DNA of 64,000 bases from Cyathus striatus (taxonomy: Eukaryota; Basidiomycota; Agaricomycetes; Agaricales; Nidulariaceae): positions 4,898,001 to 4,962,000 of the forward strand of contig JAOVFP010000006.1 in NCBI GenBank assembly GCA_025738555.1. The letters are read 5' to 3'. Under the pieces are notes generated by a model. It was not told the DNA's origin. It saw nothing but the letters and a program-made list of their open reading frames with translations, and did not search any database. Shown here piece after piece: positions 22,880 through 35,879 of the stretch (position 1 is the first letter of the stretch; each line of letters opens with the position of its first letter). The position numbers were made by a program, and so were the translations under genes.

Positions 22880-23748
22880 ATGACACAAACAGTTCGGTTT
22901 CGTCATGTTGAACCCGTTAAAACTCATCCACCAGAAAAGTTTGTGTGCATGGGGCAGGACACAGCTTTGGAAGTTCAAGCTAGTGTATTTTCTACCAGCT
23001 CTCTGCAGAGAAAACCACAATCTTATTCAAGCAGATGCTCCATTACATCTAAACGACATCTTAAAAAAATAATATCTAGACATCATTTGCCTCAAACAGA
23101 ACCTTCTGAAACAAGAAGCTTAGAAATGATGAACATTTTTCGAAATTTACCTGATTCATCCTCTGGTGATGGTTCAGAGACCATGGGTTATGATCAATTC
23201 AGAGGAGGTTTTAACTTTAGTGGTACTGAAGTACAGGCACCGGTCAGAGGTTCAAATGATACTGCCAAAGATGAGAGCTATGAGGAATACGAAAATTCCG
23301 TTGTTAATAGCAGTGTTGGGTTTTACCAAGTGTCACAGGAATTGTTTGTCATACAAGGTTGGGATAAACAACATAGCAAGGGGACTCCAGTGAGTAAAAC
23401 ATAATATATGTCATATATCCAACTTGAACTCAATCACTTAAAGAACCATTGGTACCATCTCCAGTGGTGGTTAGTGGAAGGAACAATGGAAGCAGCTTGC
23501 ATGTGTCCACAAGGACCTTCAAACTGTGTGCATGCACGACTTCTCTGTAATACTAGATTGTGGCAGAGGAGTCTGTCGTGCAGATGGTTAACAGACCTAG
23601 TTATCAGAGTCTTTGCACTTTCTTACAAAATCCTAGCAAAGACAATGTGTCTTTGTTGACGCAGATACCTGCAATATATATGGTACTCAGACATGAAGTC
23701 CAAATAAACTCAAAACTCTCCCTGGATGTTGTTGGAGTCTGTAATTAA
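22880..23748 (+). pseudogene. SWIM-type zinc-finger protein, probably transposon-derived, frameshifted
   Basis: Exon 1 is 22880-23389 (170 codons, from ATG at 22880). A 54-nt intron (GTGAGT...TTAAAG, 23390-23443) joins in phase 0 to exon 2. Exon 1 ends SQELFVIQGWDKQHSKGTP. Exon 2 opens with HWYHLQWW and then CMCPQGPSNCVHARLL, a C-x-C-x7-C-x-H SWIM motif. SWIM fingers bind DNA or protein and occur in MULE-type and other fungal transposases. The frame then breaks between ~23500 and 23560: coding-like sequence (VVQMVNRPSYQSLCTFLQNP) continues two frames over to 23748. No transposase catalytic region is visible, so this is either a stand-alone fragment or the tail of a decayed element. Confidence 0.45.
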
Positions 23749-24351
23749 GATATGGACAACTGGAAGACTGTATGCGCTTGCAAATTATTTTGTAAATACA
23801 GACACTGACATCTTTATTTATTTAGACAGGGTCGTGCTACAGTATGCCTATGGTAAGATATAGACCTAAGTACCCAAGGCTAAAGCATGATCAAACTGCA
23901 GAAAAAGCATATCCACACGATCTATATGAATTTCCATTTTACAATACACAGCTATCACATGATCCCTCGGCTAATATATATTTCTACATCTGCCCTTTGT
24001 GTTCTGAATAACACCATATAATTTGGACTATTTAATGTCATGTATTTTCCTCTATCACACTAAAGTAAAACTATAGAACATGGAGATATGTAGAACAACA
24101 AAGTATTTTAATTTGACTTTCTCACACTTCCAGAACATCAGATATATATATTTCAGGCTGCAGAACATTGTGTGTATAACAGTTTGACTGGGAGCAGTAG
24201 CATGGCTCACCAGCATGTCGAAAAACATACATTAGCCAGATGCCATCACATGTCCCTCGGGTAATTTATATTTCTACATCTGTCATTTGCGTTCCGAATA
24301 ACACCATATAATGTTCATGATTAATATCCTCTACTGTCCTCTATCACATTA

Positions 24352-24676
24352 CAGCAGTTTGCTTATCATTGTAGCCCTTTGTTTTTTTAGTGTACATCTG
24401 AATTTCACTGGCGATCAGTGATGGCCACACAGCCTGACTACCAGTAACTGTTTTCCACTGGTCCTGTGTACACCCCCACTCCCTTGTACACTGCCCATTA
24501 TTTCCACACAAGTTGTATCCACACAACATTTTACTGGATAATTATATATTATGGCATGTATACTTTAACTTTGCATAACTTTTTACATGTCTCTGATCCT
24601 AATTGTTGTGATATGTTCAAATTTGTTTGTTTTCTCAGTTTTCGGGCCAGCTTGATGTCACGAGCCTAAACCACTG
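24352..24676. mobile_element. TA-flanked inverted-repeat element inside the 300-bp array
   Basis: It interrupts a unit between ATCACATTA and AATAAAGTACTATAG. The left end is CAGCAGTTTGCTT and the right end, reverse-complemented, CAGTGGTTTAGGC. TA lies on both sides (24350-24351, 24677-24678). The size, 325 bp, matches the excess spacing at this point of the array. It has no transposase and probably belongs to the Tc1/mariner superfamily. Confidence 0.6.
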
Positions 24677-25256
24677 TAAATAAAGTACTATAGAACATGG
24701 AGATACATAGAACAAGATGTGCTTATTTGACTTTCCCATGCTTTCAGAACCTCAGATACATATATTTCAAGCAGCAGTACATTTCATGTAGAATAACGTG
24801 ATTGTACATTTCATATCGTAAATGGAAATTCGACAAACATGTTGAACACAAATTAGGTCTGGCTCCTATCACATGTCCCTCGGCTAATTTATACTTCTAC
24901 ATCTGTCCTTTACATTCTGAATAATGCCTTCTAATGCTCACCATTTAATATCATGTATTGTCCTCTATCACACTAAATTAAGTATTATAGAATATGGAGA
25001 TATGTAGAACAATAAAGTGTTTTTATTTGATTTTTCCATGCCTCCAGAACTTGGTATTTGTATATGTATATTTCAGGCTGCAGTATATTGCATGTAGTAT
25101 AACGAGATTGACGCAGAACAGTAGCAGGACTTACATGCATATAAAAAAACGAAAATTCCACAAATGCATTGAACATACATTAGCTGGCTCTCACCACATG
25201 TCCCTCGGCTAATCTACATCTCTACATCTGTCCTTTGAGTTCAGAGTAACGATATA

Positions 25257-26209
25257 CACGTGGTTGCCAAAAGTGATGGCAATCATGCATTTTTCCCACC
25301 AAAAATGCGAGGCATTCTCGCATTAATTAGAATGCAGTACATTACATCCTGTGCAGACCACCTTGAAATTTTGCACATATACTCTCCATGCTGTTTACTA
25401 CTGGAACGTAAAGTTATAACATTTTGGACTTATTTAGTGGCGTAGTATACATAATCTAATTTACCATATGTATTTGTATCATACAATCTACAATTAGCCT
25501 ACAGGAGTTGTTATTAATGGTATTTCTACATGATATCTTGAACATATGATGTACTATATATGTAGTATAAGCTATTAAAATATTAAAAGATACAGGTGTT
25601 TGTATACTGAGATATAATGATATTTATGTGAGCCTTCTTATTTGTCAGACCTGAGTGAATCAGAAATTGTATGTTTAATTGCTATAAAGACTCATGTAGC
25701 ACTACAGAAATTTCTGAATATATGTATAATTTATGCTTCAGAATAGTACTGAGCAAACAGTATGATATTTACGCAGATAGAGGAAGAAATTTACTGGTAG
25801 GAGATGAAACACATATATCAATTATGTGTGATCAACCTTATCACTCTTGTTTTCAGTGCAATAATCAAGCAATTATTAAATAATCTGGATATTATATTAG
25901 CTTGTATACAAGTTATATCTCAGAGAAATTTTGAGCAATTTCATAGCTCTCAAAGTGCTCTGTTGGTCAATGGATCATTTCCATTAAGAAAATGCAGCTT
26001 CATAGAAAAATAGCATATATGACACCACCAAGATATTAAATTTCGCCCTAACTTTTCATGCACACAGTTCACACTACTTGAAATATGTAAACAAAATTCT
26101 GAGGTATTCCGAGCTGTGTGTAATGTGCTACAACCCAGATGATGCAAGAAACCATTCTCACTATGTGTGGGAATTGTCATTGGTTGCCATCATTTTTGGC
26201 AACCATGTG
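25257..26209. mobile_element. 953-bp TA-flanked inverted-repeat element inside the array
   Basis: The left end is CACGTGGTTGCCAAAAGTGA and the right end, reverse-complemented, CACATGGTTGCCAAAAATGA, with the similarity continuing ~7 bp further. It sits in a unit at GATA-TA-TTACACC, with TA duplicated at 25255-25256 and 26210-26211. Short ORFs inside show no transposase motif, so it is non-autonomous. Confidence 0.8.
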
Positions 26210-26706
26210 TATTACACCCACTATTTAATATCATCCACTGTCCTCAATCGCACTAAATTAAGTACTATAAAACATGAAGATATATAGAGCAACATTTGAC
26301 TTTCCCATGCTTCCATATCCTCAGATATGTATATTTCAACTGGCAGTTCATTGGGTGTAGACAAACAAACATTCCACAAACATGTTGAACATTCCTTAGC
26401 CAGCTCCAATCATATGTCGCTTAGCTAATTTATATTTCTACATCTGTCCTTTGTGTTCTGAATAACACTGTCTAATGCTCACTATTTAAGGTCCTACACT
26501 GTCCTTTATGACACTAAATCAAGTACTACAGAACATGGTAATATGTAGAATGACAAAGTGTTTTTACTTGATTTTCCCATGCATCCAAAACCTCAGATAT
26601 GTATATTTCATATGGCAGTGCATTCCATGTAGTATAACGGGATTGACTCGAAATGGTAGCAGAGTACACATGCATATCAGGAAACAGAAATTCCACAAGT
26701 ACATTA

Positions 26707-27064
26707 GGGGAATTCAAAGTTGGCATAACACAATATGCTACAGTGATTTCTCTATTGTTACTAAGGAGAACAATCAGCAATCAGTTCGGAGTTTATAACA
26801 TTCAGATAGTGTTGACAGGAACCACATCCTTTCTTTCACCTTACAAAAATATACATTTTGTTAGATATATTGTCTAAACATAATAGTATATATACAACCT
26901 CCAAATTTTTAATGAGATATAGAGGTAGGAAAGAATAAAACTTAGTGAATGTGTATAGCGAAATTCTCCATTTGAATTTTCAATCACGGTTTTTGGCAAG
27001 ACTGTAGCGATTTGTCTGTAGTGACTGGTTGCAATGTGATAAAACAGCCAACTTTGAATTCCCC
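26707..27064. mobile_element. 358-bp MITE inside the array, perfect 18-bp TIRs
   Basis: Ends are GGGGAATTCAAAGTTGGC at the left and its exact reverse complement at the right. TA flanks both sides (26705-26706, 27065-27066). The TIR is unrelated to those of the two other insertions in the array. No coding capacity. Confidence 0.8.
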
Positions 27065-29070
27065 TATTGAACATCAATCAACCAGGTCTCAACACATGTC
27101 CCCTTGGCTAATATATATTTCTACATCTGTCCTTTGCATTCTGAATAACGATACATTGCACCCACTATTTAATATCCTGTGGTGATCTCTATCACACTAA
27201 ATTGGGTATTTTATAACATGGGAATGTGTAGAACAACAAAGTCTTTTTTATTTGACTTTCCCATGCCTCCCGATTCTTGGATATATTACATATATTTCGA
27301 GCAGCAGTTTATTGCATGTAAAATAACAAAAATTCCAGAAATGCCTTGAACATATATTAGCCAGCTCCCATTGCACGTCCCTCAGCTAATTTATATTTCT
27401 ACATTTGTCCTTTGCGTTCTGAATAACGATGTGTCATGCCCACTATTTAATGTCTTCTACTGTCATCTGTCATCTATCGCACTAATTTCAGTACTATAGA
27501 ACATAGAGATATGTAGAACAAATTGTGTTTATTTGACTTTCCCCCGCTTCCTGAGTCTTGTATATGTATATATTGGGTGGCAGTGCATTGTATGTGGAAT
27601 AACGGGATAGACTTGGAACAGTAGCAGAGCTTACATGTGTGTAGAAAAATGAAAATTCCACAAATGCACTGAACATATATTAGTCGACTCCCATCACATG
27701 TCCCTCGGCTAAATTATATTTCTATCTCTGTCCTTTGCATTCTGAATAACAATATATTACACTCACTATTTAACATCCTGTGGTGATTTCTATCACACTA
27801 CATTTAATACTATAAGGCATGGAGATAATTAGAACAACATCATGTGTTTATTTGACTTTCCCACGCTTCCAGAACCTCAGATATGTACATTTCATGTGGC
27901 AATACATTGTGTATAGTATAATGGGATTGGCCCGGAATAGTAGCAGAGCTTACATGTGTGTAGAAAAACAAAAATTCCACAAACACATTGAACATATATT
28001 AGTCGACTCCCATCACATGTCCCTTGGCTAAATTATATTACTATCTCTGTCCTTTGCATTCTGAATAACAATATACCACACTCACTATTTAACATTCTGC
28101 AGTGATCTCTATCAAACTAAATTTAATACTATAGAACATGGAAATAATTAGAATAACAACATGTGTTTATTTGACTTTCCCACACTTCTAGAACCTCAGA
28201 TATGGACATTTCATGCAGCAGTGCAATGTGTATTGTATAATGGGATCGCCCCAGAACAGTAGCAGAGCTTAATTCCACAAACATGTTGAACATATATTAA
28301 TCGGCTCCCATTGCATATCCCTTGGCTAAATTATATTTCTATCTCTGTCCTTTGCGTTCTGAATAACGATATATTACACTCACTGTTTTACACCCTGCAG
28401 TGGTCTCTATCACACTAAATTGGGTATTTTGGAACATGGAGATATATAGAGCGGCAAAGTGTGATTATTTAACTTTCCCACACTTCCAGAACCTCGGATT
28501 TGTATATATCAATTGGCAGTGCATTACATGTAGAAAAATGGGAGTTCCACAAATGCATTGAACATAAATTAGCCAGCTCCTATCACATGTCCCTCAGCTA
28601 AATTATATTTCTATCTCTGTCCTTTGCATTCTGAATAACGATACATTGCACCAACTATTTAATATCCTGTGGTGATCTCTATTGCACTAAATTGGGTATT
28701 TTATAACATGGAGACATGTAGAACAACAAAATGTTTCTTGTTTGACTTTCCCACACCTCCCCATCCTTGGATATGTATATTTTGAGCAGCAGTTCATTGC
28801 ATGTATAAAAATGAAAATTCCACAAACACACTGAACATATATTAGCCGGCTCCCATTGCACATCCCTCGGCTAATTTACATTTCTACATTTGTCCTTTGT
28901 GTTCTGAATAATGATGTGTTATGCCCACTATTTAACATCTTCTACTGTCATCTATTGCACTAATTTCAGTACTATAGAACATGGGGATGTGTAGAACAAC
29001 AGTGCATTGTGTGTGGAATAATGGGATCGACTCAGAACAGTAGCAGGGCTCCTCTGTGTATTGTAAAACG

Positions 29071-30086
29071 GAAACAAAAACACGAATGAATCCATTACTG
29101 AAAATGGTATAGTAGGTAGGGTTGGTTATATGTACCCTCTATGTGGTTACTACAGGTATAATATTGGTAAACATTGATTGGGTATGGTATATGTACCCTC
29201 AATGTTGACATTGGTCATGTACCCAGATGGTACAGACTCGGTACCCTTTTGGAACCAATTCTGATGCCTGACATCTCTGGTGATCAGGAAAGATCACAGT
29301 CAAAGGTAAGAGATGAGTGAGTAGACAATAAGAGAGGTGAAGTAAAAAGTGTACAGGTTGTTATCCTCTATGGAGTCTTACAGGCACACAATGTATTTTG
29401 GACCAGTTGTTATTACTGTCTATGATGAGAGTGCAAAAGTAAGAGCTAGAGTACAAATATGTGAGGGTATGGTATTTATATTGAGTAATATAAACTAAAG
29501 TAAACATGACCTATTAGAACTGAATGGACCTCTACAACTGAAGAAAAAGTTGTGCTGAAGAAAGACTTTTAGCTTCATGTAAAAAATTGTGACCTCATGC
29601 AAAAAGTTGCATGGCAATATAAATATGAACTTTGACTATCATAGACTATTAACAACTTTTAATAACATCTATAATTTATTTCAAAAACTGCAGATTTAGC
29701 TTGTTTTGACCATTTATGTAATATGCTTACATAAGAGTATTGGAAATTATTAAGCCCTATGTTAACAGTGAGTTTTCTGAGTTACAAGTCAATAGGAAGC
29801 ATTTACACATAATCTCAATTTAAACAAGATAAGTATTTGATATCATTTTACTTTACTAACTACAATGTTTTGTGAAGTCACTTTTCACTTGTTCTTGAGT
29901 TAATTCCTTCACAATGGAAGACTATGTTACTCAGTAAAAGCCAACTGTAAGGGAATAACAAATAACTGATAGAGGAATTAAAAAGTAATCTACAAGTAAC
30001 ATAGTTCAAAATTGTCTGATGAATTGAAAGAAAGGATATATTGGAACTAATAGTATGAATATATGGAACCTTGACTGAATATTGGG
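29071..30086. other. intergenic, 3' flank of the NLR gene
   Basis: AT-rich unique sequence. TATATGTACCCTC occurs twice (about 29130 and 29190). No gene seen. Confidence 0.4.
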
Positions 30087-33000
30087 CTATTTCTTTAACT
30101 TTAAAATGTTTGATAAAAATTTATTAACTTTATTCTTCTTGGTCACTGTAACAGATTCCCATTTATCAGGACTTAGAGAAATTATGACAACTCTTCCTGA
30201 ATTTGTTCCAATAGCAACTGTAATATTGTTCAGTACTGCTTCACATGAATCTTTGGGTCTAAAAGAAGTAGGAAGACAAAATAATCTCATTCCTGTTATT
30301 ACAACCCAGTTATCTACAATCAGATTCAAACAAGTGTCAAACAATTCATAAAAGGGATCCAGCTCAGTAAATGTTGAAATGGAAAAAACCTTATTGTTAT
30401 TGACAACAACACAGTTTTGATTAATATTAAACCTAACCAGTTTTACAACATTATTTATATACCAAACATGTACACAGTTGCCATTTTGAACACTCCACAC
30501 TCTGACTGTATTGTCACGTGAGCCAGAAACAATAGTTGTTGCATCCTGTGAGATGGCAACTGAGCTGACCCAGTCTGAATGGCCTTTTAGCTCATTGAAG
30601 AGTTTTCCACTATGTGATTTCCACACTCTGACTGCATTGTCATGTGAGCCAGAAACAATAGTTGTCCCATCCAGTGAGATGGCAACTGAGCTGACCCAGT
30701 GTGAATGGCCTTTTAGCTCATTGACAAGTTTTCCACTATGTGATTTCCACACTCTGACTGTCATGTCATGTGAGCCAGAAACAATAGTTGTCCCATCCTG
30801 TGAGATGGCAACTGAGCTGACCCAGCCTAAATGGCCTCTTAGCTCATTGACAAGTTTTCCACTATGTGATTTCCACACTCTGAGTGTCTCATCATATGAG
30901 CCAGAAACAATAATTGTCCCATCCTGTGAGATGGCAACTGAGCTGACCTCACCTGAATGGCCTTTTAACTCATTGAGAAGTTTTCCACTATGTGATTTCC
31001 ACACTCTGACTGTTGTGTCATCTGAGCCAGAAACAATAGTTGTCCCATCCTGTGAGATGGCAACTGAACTGACCTCATCTGAATGGCCTTTTAGCTCATT
31101 GACAAGTTTTCCACTATGTGAATTCCACACTCTGACTGTCTTGTCATCTGAGCCAGAGAAAATAGTTGTCCCATCATGTGAAATGGCAACTGAGTTGACC
31201 TCATCTGAATGGCCTTTGAGCTCATTAAGGAGTTTTCCACTATGGGAATTCCACACTCTGACTATCTCATCATATGAGCCGGAAACAATAGTTGTCCCAT
31301 CCTGTGAGATGGCAACTGAGCTGACCTCATCTGAATGGCCTTTTAGCTCATTGAGAAGTTTTCCACTATGTGATTTCCACACTCTGACTGTCTTGTCACC
31401 TGAGCCAGAAACAATAGTTGTCCCATCCTGTGAGATGGTAACTGAGCTGACCCATTCTGAATGACCTTTTAACTCATTGAGGATTTTTCCACTATGGGAA
31501 TTCCACACTCTGACTGTCTTGTCATGTGAGCCAGAAACAATAGTTGTCCCATCCAGTGAGATGGCAACTGAGCCAACCCCACCTGAATGACCCTTTAGCT
31601 CATTGAGAAGTTTTCCACTAGGTGAATTCCACACTCTGACTATGTTGTCATCTGAGCCAGAAACAATAGTTGTCCCATCCAGTGACATAGCAACTGACCT
31701 GACTGAATTTGAATGGCCTTCTAGCTCATTGACAAGTTTTCCACTATGTGAATTCCACACTATGACTGTCTTGTCACGTGAGCCAGAAACAATAGTTGTC
31801 CCATCCTGTGAGATGGCAACTGAGCTGACCCTGCCTAAATGGCCTCTTAGCTCATTGAGAAGTTTTCCACTATGTGAATTCCATACTCTGACTGTCTTGT
31901 CACCTGAGCCAGAAACAATAGTTGTCCCATCCTGTGAGATAGCAACTGAAAAGACAAAGCTTGAATGGCCTTCAAGGACCTGTACACATGGATCCCAGTA
32001 CTTGTTGTATCCTTGAATAACTTTTACTGTCTTTAATTGAGTTTGATATGTCTTATACAACAAAGTTTCTTGTGGAGTAAATGCAAGTGCAGTTTGATAA
32101 ATTTGCAATGCATGGTCCTTAATTATCCCATAGTTATGCAGAATAAAGTTCTCAGCATCATTCAATAACTCCACACATTTGGGTATAAAATTGAACTAAA
32201 TTAATTGATTAGCAAAATAAGTATTAATGAAAAGTTATACTCACTGGCAGATATTTTAGGAGTCTTACACCTTCTAGTGCTCTTTGTAGTTGACTATATA
32301 GTGATATGACTTCAAGCCATTGCAATAAGTACTTTAATATAAAATTTGTCACCAGCTGTTTCAGATTTTCATTTATTAATCCTTCTTGCAGATGGAAAAT
32401 CCAGTATATAGCTGCATAACCAACCCCATCTGTCATTGTATCAGGAATAGATATATCTTTATTGGCTGTGGTCATGTCCTCAATATTGCAAATATTTACT
32501 TTAAGAACGCTCATAAGTGTATGCAAACAATATGTTGCAATAAGTGTGTGATGTTGTTTTGTGTCAATGTAAAATCTTGTATCTGAACATCTTTCTGAAT
32601 TGATAAGAAAATCATGAAATGATAAATGAAATGCATGAATTGGAACATTTACATTATATGGTGGCACAAGTAGTACTGCTTTCAGATTGTTAAGAGTCTC
32701 ATAAATGGCATTATCATCATGATTCAATCTTAGAATTTGCAATATTCCTTGAATGGTCAAGCTGTTAAATCCTAAAATAATAATTGCCACAATAGATTGA
32801 AATATGTCTTCTTTCCAGCATGATGATTGTGAAGCTAGTACAAGGATTTGCATATACATGTTATCTAGTGCTTCATATGCATTCTTGTTATTTACTTTCA
32901 CATATTTGTGATTAAGAATTAATGTTAATTTGTTCTGCACTCCAACTCCATGGCCACCATTAATGAATTTCATTGCTGTAGTTGCCACAATAAATAATCC

Positions 33001-34148
33001 AGAACAAATGTCAATTAGTTTACTCATTTCATTTGGCTTTGGCCATGGCTTCTCAATTGGCATTTCATTAATCTCATGTTCTATGTACAACCTAATATCA
33101 TCATTGACCTTTTCTTTTTCAATGTTATGCAAAACAAAAGGATTGGTTAAGGATTCCACTGTTTTAGTTTGGAATATATATTCAAGAGATGCTTCAGGTC
33201 GACTGGTAACAAAGAATTTGATTGGAAAGGTGCACTGGCTGAGATTGTCAGCTAACACTTTGATAATATGTGCTTGCATGTCTTGCTGACATTCATCCAG
33301 TGCATCAAGTACAATCACTATTGTAATATTTTTTAAATCTTCTTTCATATCTACAATTGGATTCAATATAAGCTTCTCCAACTGCACTGAAAAGGTTGAG
33401 TGGAGAATTGAAAGATTAATTTCCAGTAACTTTTGTTTCAGTGATGGAAGTTGAGCTCCAAGTTGGTATGCCAGAGTTTTAATTACATTTGAAGACTCAC
33501 TCCTGTTTAAGTGATCCCTGGAAAAGAAGAAAGAAGCTCCATTCTTTTGATATTTATTAGCAACACTATGTGCTACAGTAGATTTTCCAGTTCCTGCAAG
33601 CCCAGAAAGCCAGTAGATAGATGCATTGTCGGGTGAAGCAATCCAATTATCAATTTCTTGCAACAGATCCACACGGGTACCAGTGATACATCCAGTTGCT
33701 TTTTCCCTTTCTTTTGAGTTATAAGCAGCACCAAAAGTAGGATCTAATTTTTGTGCTAGCAAATTATCTTCTTCCTTGAACCTGTCATGATAAATATTTG
33801 TAATTGAAGCAGCATTGTTAATTATTGTGTCATTAATGTGGACATGTCCAGTGTTTCCAGCAAAAACTTGATGCCCTGTATTAACTGTATTATTTTCCTG
33901 TTATTTGTAAGACAGAAATCTATCAAAAACATAACTTCAGTTAGACTTACAATTGTTATGGATGCCATATGCGGTGCACTGGACATCATACTGCATGACA
34001 CATCATCATCTATTTGAAGGGAATAATCTTCCCCTTGAACATGGGAAAGTGGAGCTTTATTCCCTTTGGTATCAAGTGAGTGAGAGCTTCTGACTTTTTG
34101 GTTTGTGCTTTCCTCGAATGGTTGAGACATTGCTGTTTGTTTGTGCAT
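30087..34148 (-). CDS. NACHT-WD40 NLR-like protein, 3 exons, ~1319 aa
   Basis: Exons 34148-33951, 33897-32245 and 32195-30087 are joined by 53-nt (GTAAGT...AACAG) and 49-nt (GTGAGT...TTTAG) phase-0 introns. The product is a STAND-type NTPase. Walker A GLAGTGKST lies at about residue 165 and Walker B VIVLDALDEC at about 260-269. A helical stretch with the family-typical LQIYQTALAFTP linker follows, then 12 WD40 repeats (about residues 690-1195) and a ~120-residue C-terminal tail. NACHT-WD proteins of fungi are cytoplasmic surveillance or incompatibility receptors: the WD propeller senses ligand and NTP-driven assembly signals through an N-terminal effector. Here only ~110 residues precede NACHT and no known effector domain is seen, so an upstream exon may be missing or the protein may be a sensor-only form. 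The frame is intact throughout, unlike most neighbours. Confidence 0.9.
30464..31976 (-). repeat. 12 tandem 126-bp WD40-coding repeats
   Basis: Each 42-residue unit reads like GHSDEVSSVAISQDGTTIVS followed by GS.DKTVRVWNSHSGKLLNELK. Units are near-identical apart from a few positions (for example the two residues after GHS, and the residue before D). High nucleotide identity between units implies recent duplication or ongoing concerted evolution. The array also creates a long open frame on the opposite strand (30511-31464) that is not a gene. Confidence 0.9.
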
Positions 34149-35879
34149 GTTGTGTTTCTTGTAACGTATTTGAATGGAGGGAGGATTCTACCATCTAACG
34201 ACCCATATATATATATCCATTGTGGTCTTATCAAACATGCTGTGCGTACATGCCAATCCAGAATTAGATAGATGAATTGTGTTTCTTTGATGTCGATCTA
34301 AAATTAGAGAGATGAATGACTCATGATGCTGTTCAACTTCTTCATTGGTTGTCAGCTGATGGCTTTCACGTTCCAGCAACCTACCTATTAGGTGATAGTG
34401 TCGATTGGAACAAGGTTCAATGTCCTCACGCTCACAATGAGGCAGTGCTAAAGATAAATGCACCCCAGTATACGCATGTAGTAATATGCAATCCTCAACT
34501 CATGAACTCGCACGGGCTGTAGTCCTAAACATATTACTAATCAAACTTGGATTGAGTCAATTTTGTAATTCAGTTCACATGCAATAACAGCTGTAGGTAT
34601 AAACAAGAATACTTCGCACTGATTAGCAATAGCATGTCGTTTCCAAGACGTCTTACTGCAGTGCAGGTCTTATAGCCTACTTTCTGATCTTGATAATATT
34701 GTTATAATGGCCCAGTGATACTTGAGTGAGACTCTCTGCAACAACTCTGCTCACATAGATGAATTTCCACCGAATTGGAAGGAATGTGGAACCTCGCGCG
34801 GTGTTTCCCATGCGCCTGACGTTTGGGTCCCCAACCCTCACCCTTTCGCACTATCACGTACCCCACCGTGGCACCTTTTGCGCTGGTACCCCTTTCCACT
34901 GCTCTACTCAGCCCTACCCATAACTGCAAGGACTCCCCCGCCAACTCAAATAGCACACGCCTGCCGGTAGTCGAACTATCTGCCTGTGCATGGATGCGCG
35001 GTTCCTGTCGAGCCAATCGGGCTGGGTGTGCTTGGAACCCTCAAATGCCTCAAGATCATTGGTTACTCTACGCATGTGCATGGTCTTCGATGTTTTCAGG
35101 GAAGAAGCTAGTACTTGCATCCGCTGTGAGTGCACACTGCAGCTCTATCCCTCCTCTGTTCCATTCTTCCATCCCTCCCTCTGTTCACTTTCGTCCTTTC
35201 CTCTGTTCACCCTCTTCCGCCCTCCCCTTCTTCTTTATATCTTCCCTTATTCTTTACCAACTCACGCTAATCCTTTCTACCAACAGGAACCACTCGCACA
35301 TCTCCTGAGATCGAATCCGAAGAGGGGTGGCCCAGTACAATCCGGCGTGCGGCACAACAGGGTGTAGGTTGTATCTCGATGGAATGAGGAGTTGTAGGGG
35401 TGGAATTACATGCATCACCGGCAAAGTCGGTAGGGGGATGCCAGCAGTACATGCGCTGGGATGACGAGTGGCTTGGGTTACCAAGGTATGTAAGGGAACT
35501 CCACCTCTTCGACTCTGCCCCCCCTTTACTCCTCCACTCTTCATCCTCTTCTTGTGGGCTTCTCCCTCATTTCAGACTACGTATACTAATGATTGGAAGT
35601 TCAATTTGACTCCCAGGATCATTTGTCCTCTTCTCAGGACTCAAGCGCCTCTAGTCTGGTTCATACTCAGTGAAGTTATCCATATGTACACCTAACACAT
35701 CATACCAAACCTACCCGAACTCTTCCCAGGCCAAAGACCTCTCTCTCCCTCCCTTTCCTACTCGCCTTCCCTAACCATCTCCCCACCTTCCGCTCACTTC
35801 ATAACGTTTGCAAAATTACCCAAATCCAAGCTCGCAACACATGACTTAGCGAGCGACTCGGACGAGGCACCAGGGCCAT
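34149..35879. other. 5' flank of the NLR gene; GC-richer stretch without clear gene
   Basis: 34700-35500 is clearly richer in G+C and CpG than its surroundings, with a C/T-rich run at 35140-35250. ORFs overlap on both strands without a consistent splice series. It could be a fairly recent insertion, but no terminal repeats were found. Confidence 0.35.

Larger units (their letters stand above)
23930..29070. repeat. ~5-kb array of ~300-bp tandem repeats
   Basis: A unit of roughly 270-330 bp recurs at least 12 times. Anchors TGTCCCTCGGCTAATTTATA (variants) occur near 23962, 24248, 24874, 25200, 26416, 27098, 27379, 27701, 28018, 28316, 28588 and 28861. Within each unit the order is this anchor, then TTTCTACATCTGTCCTTTG, ACTATTTAATATC, CTATAGAACATGGAGATATG, TTTGACTTTCCCATGC and AAAATTCCACAAA. 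Larger gaps are explained by three insertions annotated separately. No ORF is conserved across units. Confidence 0.85.

Noticed and set aside
25671..26180. ORFs within the 953-bp TA-flanked element as a transposase
   Set aside because: They overlap on both strands, are under 80 aa, and no DD[DE] or helix-turn-helix pattern is visible.
30511..31464. 317-aa plus-strand ORF opposite the WD40 repeats
   Set aside because: It is the antisense shadow of a near-identical 126-bp coding repeat with no stops in that frame.
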